This document shows positions 57,604 through 64,000 of a DNA stretch of 64,000 nt, in pieces. Positions within the stretch are counted from its first letter, which is position 1. The number at the start of each line of letters is the position of its first letter. The stretch lies in the NCBI RefSeq assembly GCF_014843355.1, contig NZ_CP062137.1, forward strand, positions 1 through 64,000. The letters run 5' to 3'. Position numbers and translations under genes: made by a program. Below the pieces are notes generated by a model. It worked only from the letters and a program-made list of their open reading frames with translations. It had not been told where the DNA came from and did no database searches. Source of the stretch: Actinobacillus sp. GY-402 (GTDB taxonomy: Bacteria; Pseudomonadota; Gammaproteobacteria; Enterobacterales; Pasteurellaceae).

Positions 57604-58557
57604 ATGGCACATCTGAAACGGTTTCTAAACATCGGGTTATTTATTCCAGGTTTATTCGTTTTGTTGCTTGCGGGCTGTACAAGCGGCAGCGGGGTTTTCG
57701 TGTCTAAAAATAAGATTGTGTTGGCGGAACAATATCCTAATGTGCATTTTGAACAGGAAGTGATGATTGCGCGTATCAGCCAAATGCTGATTATAGGACA
57801 AATGTCGCAGGATGAACGCGCCGATTTACATTTTGAGCGCGGCGTACTTTACGATAGTTTGGGGCTTTGGGGCATGGCTCGTTACGATTTCACCCAAGCT
57901 CTCGCACTGCAACCGAAAATGGCGGCGGTGTACAATTATCTGGGCTTATATTCGTTGTTGGATGAAGATTATGACAGCGCATTGGAAGCGTTCAATGTGG
58001 TGTTGGAATTGGATCCCGATTATGAGTACGGCTATTTAAATCGTGGTTTGGATTTTTATTACACAGGGCGTTATAACCTTGCCGAACAGGATTTTCATCG
58101 TTTTTATCAAGCGAATAACCAGGATCCTTATCGGGCGTTATGGATTTATTTGAACGAGCTGAAATTCAAACCGAACGAAGCCAAACAGAATTTAGTAAAA
58201 CGGGCGCCAACCCTTTCGACTGAATATTGGGGAACCTTTATCGTCCAATACTATTTGGGCAAGCTTTCCGAGCAGGATTTATTAGACAGAGCAAAAGTCT
58301 TTGTTGATCCGCAATCCCCAGAATATGCGGAAATTCTGACGGAAACCTACTTTTATCTAGCAAAACAAAAACTCAATACGGGCAATTTGGACGAAGCGGA
58401 AACCTTGTTCAAATTGGCGGTGGCAAATCAGGTGTATAATTTTGTTGAGTATCGTTTTGCGTTGTTTGAGCTGGATAAGCTGAAAAAAGCGGATGCCGGT
58501 GAACAAACGGAACCGATGTTGGACCGAAGAAAAACGGCCAATATTATCGCGGATTAA
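57604..58557 (+). CDS. nlpI: Lipoprotein NlpI
   Basis: A 317-residue lipoprotein with lipobox LLLAGC (cysteine at 25) and a chain of TPR repeats (LHFERGVLYDSLGLWGMARYD and YLGLYSLLDEDYDSALEAF among them). NlpI is an outer-membrane adaptor that delivers murein endopeptidases such as MepS to the protease Prc. The last 20 residues are polar and differ from E. coli. It lies between pnp and deaD in the conserved order. Confidence 0.94.
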   Translation: MAHLKRFLNIGLFIPGLFVLLLAGCTSGSGVFVSKNKIVLAEQYPNVHFEQEVMIARISQMLIIGQMSQDERADLHFERGVLYDSLGLWGMARYDFTQALALQPKMAAVYNYLGLYSLLDEDYDSALEAFNVVLELDPDYEYGYLNRGLDFYYTGRYNLAEQDFHRFYQANNQDPYRALWIYLNELKFKPNEAKQNLVKRAPTLSTEYWGTFIVQYYLGKLSEQDLLDRAKVFVDPQSPEYAEILTETYFYLAKQKLNTGNLDEAETLFKLAVANQVYNFVEYRFALFELDKLKKADAGEQTEPMLDRRKTANIIAD

Positions 58558-58611
58558 ATCCATTCGTTATATTTCGCGATAAAGTGCGGTAGAAAAAAAC
58601 AAAATTTTGGG

Positions 58612-58729
58612 CGTTGACGCAATCAACGAGCATGAGCTATGACGCGATGTTTAATCTCGCGACGTATCTTTGAAACCTTTTGCGGTGTGCAATCGCAAAT
58701 TTATACACATGAAAGCCGATTGAGCTTTC
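58612..58729 (+). promoter_or_regulatory. Structured leader of deaD: four tandem hairpins
   Basis: Four short perfect hairpins lie in a row: CGTTGA/TCAACG (58612-58628), CGCGA/TCGCG (58643-58661), TTTGCG/CGCAAA (58679-58699) and GAAAGC/GCTTTC (58711-58729). None is followed by a T run, so they are not terminators. A structured leader fits a cold-induced RNA helicase gene. The family is not one I recognise. Confidence 0.4.
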
Positions 58730-58740
58730 CTTACATATAA
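58639..58740 (+). CDS. Possible leader peptide upstream of deaD
   Basis: An open frame of 33 codons starting [14 protein letters not shown] and ending 13 bases before the deaD start. E. coli carries a small protein gene, yrbN, at this same place between nlpI and deaD. I cannot confirm homology. The ribosome binding site is poor, codon use is unlike the neighbours, and the frame overlaps three of the leader hairpins. A shorter overlapping frame (58632-58673, 13 codons) is also possible. Confidence 0.3.
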   Translation: MTRCLISRRIFETFCGVQSQIYTHESRLSFPYI

Positions 58741-58753
58741 TCTGAGTATTTTA

Positions 58754-60604
58754 ATGACTGAAACTAAAATTACCTTTGGCGACTTAGGTCTGCCTGACTT
58801 TATCCTTTCCGCTGTTTCTGAAATGGGGTTTGAATCTCCGTCTCCTATCCAACAAGCTTGTATCCCGCACCTTTTGGAGGGGCGCGACGTGCTGGGAATG
58901 GCACAAACCGGCAGCGGTAAAACCGCCGCTTTCTCTTTACCTTTACTGGCGCAAATCGATAGTAACGAAAAATATCCTCAAATGCTGGTGATGGCACCGA
59001 CGCGCGAACTTGCCATTCAAGTGGCGGAAGCCTGCGAACAATTCAGCAAAAATGCGAAAGGCATTCATATTGTCACCCTTTACGGCGGACAACGTTATGA
59101 CATCCAACTTCGTGCTTTACGCCAGGGCGCACAAGTGGTAGTGGGAACGCCGGGGCGTATTCTGGACCATATCAAGCGCGGTACGCTGGATCTTTCTGCC
59201 TTGAAATTCATTGTGTTGGATGAAGCGGACGAAATGCTACGTATGGGTTTTATCGATGATGTGGAAACCGTGATGGCGGAATTGCCGGCACAACATCAAA
59301 CGGCGCTGTTCTCCGCTACTATGCCGGAACCGATTCGCCGTATCACCAAACGTTTTATGACCAATCCGCAGGAAGTGCGAATTCAGTCAACCCAACGTAC
59401 CAATCCGGATATCGCTCAAAGTTGCTGGTATGTGCGCGGTTATCGTAAAAATGACGCCTTATTGCGTTTCCTTGAAGTGGAAGATTTTGATGCCGCTATT
59501 ATTTTTACCCGTACTAAAACGGGAACATTGGATGTAACGGAATTATTGGACAAACACGGTTTTCGTGCCGCCGCATTAAACGGCGATATGACTCAGCAAG
59601 CGCGCGAACAAACGCTTGACCGTTTACGCAACGGCAGCCTGGATATTTTGGTTGCGACGGATGTCGCCGCCCGCGGTTTGGATGTGGAACGCATTAGCCT
59701 GGTGGTGAACTACGATATTCCGCTGGATGCCGAATCTTATGTGCACCGTATCGGACGTACCGGCCGTGCAGGTCGTTCGGGCAGCGCCATTTTGTTTGTG
59801 GAACCGCGCGAGCGTCGTTTGTTGGGCAACATCGAACGTTTGATGAAAAAGCCTATCGATGAAGTGGAATTACCGAATCACGAACGTTTGCAGGCTTGTC
59901 GTCGTGCTAAATTTGTGGCGAAAATCACTAAACAGCTTGAACATCATGATCTGGAAAAATATCGCAGTCTGTTGGAAGATTTGTTTACTGCGGATCAGGA
60001 TCAGGAAGATATCGCCGCCGCGATGTTAATGCTGCTGCAAGGCAAACAAAAACTGATTCTGCCGCCGGATGCACCAATGCCGAAACGCAGCGAACGCCGC
60101 GAGCGCGCTCAACGTTCCGAACGTTCGGATGAGCGACGCGGTTACGGCGCGCCGAAAGCCATGGATTTATACCGTATCGAAGTCGGTCGTTCCGACGGTG
60201 TGGAAGTGCGTCATATCGTCGGCGCGATTGCCAATGAAGGCGATATTAACAGCCGCCATATCGGCCACATCAAATTATTTGACGACTATTCGACAATCGA
60301 GTTACCGCAAGGCATGCCGAAAGAATTACTGCGTCATTTCGAAAAAACGCGGGTGCTGAATAAACAAATGCAGATGTCTTTTGTTCGCGCGGTACAAAGC
60401 GAAGAGCGTGCGGAACGTTCCGAACATCGTGGCGGCAGAAGCGGCGGTAATGATCGTTTTGATGATCGCGGCGAACGTCGTTTTAATGAACGCGGTTTTA
60501 AAGGTGACCGTAAAAAATTCAGTGAAAAATTTGACCGCACTTTTAAAGAAAGCGGCCGCAAAGAATTTCGCGGAAAGAGCTTTAAAGGCAGTCGTCACAG
60601 TTAA
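58754..60604 (+). CDS. deaD: ATP-dependent RNA helicase DeaD (CsdA)
   Basis: A 616-residue DEAD-box helicase. Motif I AQTGSGKT, the DEAD box in [16 protein letters not shown] and [11 protein letters not shown] are present. A DbpA-like RNA-binding domain (from about 470, [21 protein letters not shown]) and an Arg/Gly-rich tail follow, as in CsdA. It aids ribosome assembly and RNA decay at low temperature, often with PNPase, whose gene is two genes upstream. An uptake signal at 60534 lies in the tail, where the sequence is least constrained. Confidence 0.96.
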   Translation: MTETKITFGDLGLPDFILSAVSEMGFESPSPIQQACIPHLLEGRDVLGMAQTGSGKTAAFSLPLLAQIDSNEKYPQMLVMAPTRELAIQVAEACEQFSKNAKGIHIVTLYGGQRYDIQLRALRQGAQVVVGTPGRILDHIKRGTLDLSALKFIVLDEADEMLRMGFIDDVETVMAELPAQHQTALFSATMPEPIRRITKRFMTNPQEVRIQSTQRTNPDIAQSCWYVRGYRKNDALLRFLEVEDFDAAIIFTRTKTGTLDVTELLDKHGFRAAALNGDMTQQAREQTLDRLRNGSLDILVATDVAARGLDVERISLVVNYDIPLDAESYVHRIGRTGRAGRSGSAILFVEPRERRLLGNIERLMKKPIDEVELPNHERLQACRRAKFVAKITKQLEHHDLEKYRSLLEDLFTADQDQEDIAAAMLMLLQGKQKLILPPDAPMPKRSERRERAQRSERSDERRGYGAPKAMDLYRIEVGRSDGVEVRHIVGAIANEGDINSRHIGHIKLFDDYSTIELPQGMPKELLRHFEKTRVLNKQMQMSFVRAVQSEERAERSEHRGGRSGGNDRFDDRGERRFNERGFKGDRKKFSEKFDRTFKESGRKEFRGKSFKGSRHS

Positions 60605-60658
60605 GCGCAAGGCATAAAAGAAAAAAGGGCGTTCGCTCCTTTCTATGCCGTTACTGAC

Positions 60659-60688
60659 AAAACCACCTTTCAGAAGGTGGTTTTTTTA
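60659..60688. terminator. Terminator between deaD and dauA
   Basis: AACCACCTT (60661-60669), loop TCAG, AAGGTGGTT (60674-60682), then T5. A second imperfect stem with ends GGCATA/TATGCC lies just before it at 60611-60649. Confidence 0.88.
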
Positions 60689-60691
60689 TAA

Positions 60692-62443
60692 TTAACGACG
60701 TAATTCCGATTCGTTTTCCTGCAAACGAATTTTGCCGTAAGTTTCGGTTAAATCCGGGCTGAAATTGATTTTTTTCAGTTCGGGCACAACGCTGGATTTC
60801 ACCAGCATACGCAACGGCTGGAACTGCATGTTACACATATAAAGTTGTTGATGAGGCAGCATATGTTGTACAAATCGCGTTAAGGCGTGAATTCCCCCGG
60901 TATCCAACACGTTTACCGCTTCGCATTGCAGCACGATATGTTTGATTTCATGGTCCGTATGAACGGTCTTATCATGTAGTTCTGCAAACAGATTGTCCGC
61001 CGCAGCGAAGAATAACGGACCGCTGATTCGGTAAACCAGCACATCGGTTAAATCGTCGGGATGCGGCATTTCGATAGATTTGGTCATTTCGGCAATGGTT
61101 CGGATAAAAAGTAAACTTGCCAGCAGAACGCCCACGGAAATAGCGATAACCATGTCGAAAACCACAGTCAGCAGGATACAGATCACTAATACGGCAATTT
61201 CGTTTTTACCGGAACGACGTACCAAAGAAATGATATTGTGAATATCCGCCATATTCCATGCGACCATTAACAGTAACGCCGCCATCGAGGCTAATGGTAG
61301 ATAAGATAAGGCTTTGGCGAAGATGAGCAAGGATAAAAGCACTAAAATACCGTGAACGATACTGGCGATAGGCGAAACTGCACCGGCTTTAACGTTTGCC
61401 GCCGAACGGGCAATCGCCGCGGTTGCCGTAATTCCGCCTAAAAACGGCGATACGATGTTTCCGATTCCCTGTGCCAGCAATTCGTTATTGGAATGGTGTT
61501 TGGTGTCCGTCATGTTATCCAGCACGACCGCGCATAATAAGGATTCGATGGCACCGAGAACCGCCATGGAAAACGCCGCCGGTAGCAATGCCTGTAAAGC
61601 GGCGAAATCCCAATTAATCACTTCGCCTTGTGCGTTGGGAATATTCCACGGCAACGTGAATTGCGGTAATACGTTCGGAATGCCGTTACCCACGGTGCCG
61701 TCCGATAACGTGTAAGTGAAAGCGGAGCCGATGGTGGCGACGTTCATACCGTAATAACTTAAAATTAACGCTAAAATCGTGCCCACGATTACCGCCGGCA
61801 AATGTCCCGGAATCGGCAAACGCAAACGACGCCATTGAGTTAACACAAAAAGCGTGACGATTCCTACGGCGGTATCCGACCAACTGATTGTAGGCAGTTC
61901 GGTGAAAATGGTTTGCACTTTGTCAATGTAATGAGAAGGCATCGACGGAATGGTTAAACCGAGAAAATCTTTAATCTGCAACGTGGCGATGGTGATCCCA
62001 ATCCCGCAGGTAAAACCCAGGGTGACGGGTAACGGAATATATTCGATTAAGCGCCCCAACCGAAATAGCGCCATAATAATCAAAATGAGACCGGAAAGCA
62101 GGGTTGCCATTAATAAACCGCTTAAACCGAATTGTTGGGTGATCGGATATAAAATCACCACAAATGCGGCGGTCGGTCCCGAAATGTTGAAACGGGATCC
62201 GCCGGTGACGGCGATTAAAATACCCGCGACAATGGCGGTATATAACCCGTGTTGCGGCGGCACTCCGCTGGCGATGGCCAACGCCATAGAAAGCGGAATG
62301 GCAATCACGCCGACGGTGAGACCCGCAATGACGTCTCTAATCAAATGTTGTTTGGTGTAACCCGCGCGGAAGCTGTCTTTTAACGCGCTAAAAGGTTTCA
62401 CGGCCAGAAAAGCGTTTTTGGTTAAAAACCATTTATTTAGCAT
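60692..62443 (-). CDS. dauA: SulP-family C4-dicarboxylate transporter DauA
   Basis: A 583-residue anion transporter with about 12-14 membrane helices and a C-terminal STAS domain (from about 465). It matches E. coli DauA (YchM) across the membrane part, including [20 protein letters not shown] and [19 protein letters not shown]. DauA carries succinate, fumarate and aspartate, and works best at acidic pH. Other SulP proteins carry sulfate or bicarbonate, so substrate is inferred. The start follows GAAGGAG. An uptake signal lies at 62466 in the leader. Confidence 0.9.
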   Translation of the reverse strand: MLNKWFLTKNAFLAVKPFSALKDSFRAGYTKQHLIRDVIAGLTVGVIAIPLSMALAIASGVPPQHGLYTAIVAGILIAVTGGSRFNISGPTAAFVVILYPITQQFGLSGLLMATLLSGLILIIMALFRLGRLIEYIPLPVTLGFTCGIGITIATLQIKDFLGLTIPSMPSHYIDKVQTIFTELPTISWSDTAVGIVTLFVLTQWRRLRLPIPGHLPAVIVGTILALILSYYGMNVATIGSAFTYTLSDGTVGNGIPNVLPQFTLPWNIPNAQGEVINWDFAALQALLPAAFSMAVLGAIESLLCAVVLDNMTDTKHHSNNELLAQGIGNIVSPFLGGITATAAIARSAANVKAGAVSPIASIVHGILVLLSLLIFAKALSYLPLASMAALLLMVAWNMADIHNIISLVRRSGKNEIAVLVICILLTVVFDMVIAISVGVLLASLLFIRTIAEMTKSIEMPHPDDLTDVLVYRISGPLFFAAADNLFAELHDKTVHTDHEIKHIVLQCEAVNVLDTGGIHALTRFVQHMLPHQQLYMCNMQFQPLRMLVKSSVVPELKKINFSPDLTETYGKIRLQENESELRR

Positions 62444-62534
62444 AGTGATTCCTGAAGGAGAAAAAAAGTGCGGTTATTTTACTCTCAATTTTTTAAAAAA
62501 TGCATGAGTTAGCGCAATAAATTTTAAAAAAGAC

Positions 62535-62563
62535 TGGACGGAAAGCCGATAAATTCTTATAAT
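62535..62563 (+). promoter_or_regulatory. Promoter of tRNA-Ser
   Basis: TGGACG, 17 bases, TATAAT (62558-62563), followed by the GC-rich discriminator CTCGCCCGC typical of stringently controlled stable-RNA promoters. The transcript would start near 62570, about 80 bases before the tRNA. Confidence 0.65.
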
Positions 62564-62651
62564 CTCGCCCGCTTTGTTGCTGTTAAGTATTTTACTTAAT
62601 GCAAAACGGCGATAAAGCGACAATAAACAGAATGAATTCTGTGTTCAAGAT

Positions 62652-62741
62652 GGTGAGATGTCCGAGTGGTTGAAGGAGCACGCCTGGAAAGCGTGTATAC
62701 GGGAAACTGTATCGGGGGTTCGAATCCCCCTCTCACCGCCA
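62652..62741 (+). tRNA. tRNA-Ser (GGA)
   Basis: A 90-nt type II tRNA with a long variable arm, anticodon GGA at 62686-62688, T-loop TTCGAAT and encoded CCA. It closely matches enterobacterial tRNA-Ser(GGA). It stands alone with its own promoter. Confidence 0.97.
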
Positions 62742-62794
62742 TCCGATATTAATTCTATTCATCTTTATTCCGAAATTCTTTCATTTGTTTCCGC

Positions 62795-62822
62795 TTGAAA
62801 TCTTCTTTATATTCACTATCAT
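62795..62822 (+). promoter_or_regulatory. Promoter of the yhhQ riboswitch transcript
   Basis: TTGAAA (62795-62800), 16 bases, TATCAT (62817-62822). Transcription would start near 62829, just ahead of the riboswitch. Confidence 0.5.
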
Positions 62823-62855
62823 TCCGGTTTCATTTTAAACGAAGCAACTGAGATT

Positions 62856-62891
62856 CTTGGGTTCCCTCACCCCAGGTTTTAACAAAAAGGA
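62856..62891 (+). promoter_or_regulatory. preQ1-I riboswitch
   Basis: The stem CUUGGG (62856-62861) pairs with CCCAGG (62871-62876). The loop begins UUC and ends CAC, matching the class I pattern GGUUC...CACCC. The A-rich tail UUAACAAAAAGGA (62879-62891) supplies the pseudoknot strand and contains the yhhQ ribosome binding site. Binding of preQ1 should hide that site and shut down translation. The gene it controls imports a queuosine precursor, which fits. Confidence 0.85.
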
Positions 62892-62897
62892 TTTGTC

Positions 62898-63578
62898 ATG
62901 ACACATAATGCTATCATTGTTACTCGTCAGCAAAAGCGTAATGCATTGATTCTGCTGGCTTTATTTCATATTTTTATTATTGCGGCAAGCAACTATCTGG
63001 TGCAGATTCCGTTTGAAATCCGTTTACCGTTGACGGCGTTGGGCGCGGCTGAGGATTTCAGCTTTCACAGCACCTGGGGAACCTTAACGTTTCCGTTTAT
63101 CTTTCTGGCGACGGATTTAACCGTGCGGGTGTTCGGCGCCGCATTGGCGCGACGCATTATCTTTGCGGTGATGTTTCCCGCCCTGGCGGTCAGTTACGGC
63201 GTTTCCACCTTGTTTTCGGACAGCCAGTATCAAGGGCTGCAGGCGTTATCGACGTTCAACGGTTTTGTATTCCGCATCGCCGTCGCCAGTTTCAGCGCCT
63301 ATGTGTTCGGGCAGTTACTGGACGTATTGGTATTTAATCGCCTACGCCGGCTTAAAACCTGGTGGATTGCGCCCGGCAGCTCGATGATTTTCGGTTCTAT
63401 GGCGGATACCTTTATATTTTTTGCCGTGGCGTTTTATGCCAGTACCGATCCGTTTATGGCGGAACATTGGATGGAATTGGGTTTTGTGGATTATTTATTT
63501 AAATTATTTGTGGGCGTTATGCTGTTTGTACCGGCTTACGGCGTGGTGCTGAATTTTATTTTGCGCAGGATTTTGTAG
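62898..63578 (+). CDS. yhhQ: Queuosine precursor transporter YhhQ
   Basis: A 226-residue inner-membrane protein with about six helices, matching E. coli YhhQ (FPFIFLATDLTVRVFGAALA, DPFMAEHWMELGFVDY). YhhQ imports 7-cyano- or 7-aminomethyl-7-deazaguanine for tRNA queuosine. The ATG follows AAGGA, which lies inside the preQ1-I riboswitch. An insertion of about ten residues (LTALGAAEDF) after the first helix distinguishes it from the E. coli protein. Confidence 0.94.
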   Translation: MTHNAIIVTRQQKRNALILLALFHIFIIAASNYLVQIPFEIRLPLTALGAAEDFSFHSTWGTLTFPFIFLATDLTVRVFGAALARRIIFAVMFPALAVSYGVSTLFSDSQYQGLQALSTFNGFVFRIAVASFSAYVFGQLLDVLVFNRLRRLKTWWIAPGSSMIFGSMADTFIFFAVAFYASTDPFMAEHWMELGFVDYLFKLFVGVMLFVPAYGVVLNFILRRIL

Positions 63579-63605
63579 CGGATTCAATCGAGTCGGTTTA
63601 TTGCG

Positions 63606-63646
63606 TAAGTGCGGTCAAAAAATGTTGAGTTTTTTGACCGCACTTT
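63606..63646. terminator. Inverted uptake-signal pair after yhhQ
   Basis: AAGTGCGGTCAAAAAA (63607-63622) and TTTTTTGACCGCACTT (63630-63645) form a 16-bp stem with a seven-base loop. Both arms are full uptake signals. It ends yhhQ before the MFS gene. Confidence 0.85.
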
Positions 63647-63674
63647 TAACTCTAATCACAATCAAGGAACCAAG

Positions 63675-64000
63675 ATGAATTTAAGAGAGAAAATTGACGA
63701 CAGCCCGATGTCCGGTTATCAGTGGATGATTGTAATCATGGCGGCGATTATGAATTTGCTTGACGGCTTCGATGTGCTGGCGCTGGCGTTTACGGCGACC
63801 AATATTCGCAACGAATTCGGTTTAAGCGGCGAACAGCTCGGATATTTGCTGAGTGCGGGTTTATTCGGCATGACCGCAGGCTCGTTGTTTTTGGCGCCGG
63901 TGGCGGATAAAATCGGACGCCGTCCGTTGTTGCTGATCGCCGTTGCGTTGTCCGCCGCGGGGATGTTGGGATCGGCGTTTATTCAGTCTCATCATGCCTT
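63675..64000 (+). CDS. MFS transporter, N-terminal part (runs off window)
   Basis: The first 108 residues of a major facilitator protein. The start MNLREKIDDSPMSGYQWMI is preceded by AAGGAACC. The helix 1 motif LLDGFDVLALAF is typical of the aromatic acid:H+ symporter group, and the helix 2-3 loop has the MFS signature APVADKIGRRP. The rest is beyond the window, so the substrate cannot be judged. Confidence 0.85.
   Translation, partial: MNLREKIDDSPMSGYQWMIVIMAAIMNLLDGFDVLALAFTATNIRNEFGLSGEQLGYLLSAGLFGMTAGSLFLAPVADKIGRRPLLLIAVALSAAGMLGSAFIQSHHA

Overview
The window is a gene-dense chromosomal segment of a member of the Pasteurellaceae. About 55 exact copies of the Haemophilus-type DNA uptake signal (AAGTGCGGT or its complement) are scattered through it, roughly one per 1.2 kb. 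Gene order is that of the Haemophilus/Pasteurella group: dnaA-dnaN-recF beside rpmH-rnpA-yidD-yidC, oapA-oapB, divergent efp/epmB, pnp-nlpI-deaD, and divergent cysZ/zipA-ligA. Base composition and two putative C4-dicarboxylate carriers would fit a succinate-producing species such as Basfia (Mannheimia) succiniciproducens or Actinobacillus succinogenes. The species is inference; the family is well supported. I count 60 protein genes, one 5S rRNA and three tRNAs, and see no insertion sequence, prophage or CRISPR array.

Layout. 1-370: tail of an rRNA operon (5S, tRNA-Asp, tRNA-Trp). 478-2943: an acetyltransferase, hflD and purB. 2944-3830: the one accessory-looking patch, with a 163-bp double inverted-repeat element, a YecR-like lipoprotein and a small XRE regulator whose start lies in two palindromes. 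3891-11917: srmB, the YidE transporter, a YddA-like ABC exporter, polA. 12008-17845 (minus): DASS transporter, trmN6, dapA-bamC, mutM, rpmB-rpmG. 18072-26913: radC divergent from coaBC-dut-slmA-yheU-crp, then a methyltransferase, a Kef antiporter and dld. 26989-33931: replication initiation genes back to back with rpmH-rnpA-yidD-yidC. 34037-41249: yajQ, serB/smp, rpsT, murJ, cysK, efp/epmB. 41326-50460: envelope and division genes (oapAB, ftsP, plsC, lpxH, cysZ, zipA) and ligA. 50537-54557 (minus): an entericidin-like lipoprotein, tdk, rlmB, rnr. 54651-60604: nanQ, then pnp-nlpI-deaD. 60692-64000: dauA, tRNA-Ser, a preQ1 riboswitch with yhhQ, and the start of an MFS transporter.

How the genes work together. 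Much of the window is core information processing: replication and repair (dnaA, dnaN, recF, polA, ligA, mutM, radC, dut, tdk), ribosome and translation (rpmB, rpmG, rpmH, rpsT, efp/epmB, trmN6, rlmB, rnpA), and RNA turnover and remodelling (srmB, deaD, pnp, rnr). A second theme is the envelope (bamC, murJ, plsC, lpxH, yidC, nlpI, zipA, ftsP, slmA). Regulatory signals visible in the DNA include a preQ1-I riboswitch before yhhQ, a canonical CRP site before dld, a Sxy-dependent-type (CRP-S) half-perfect site before radC, structured leaders before rpmB and deaD, tandem rpmH promoters, and many terminators built from inverted pairs of uptake signals.
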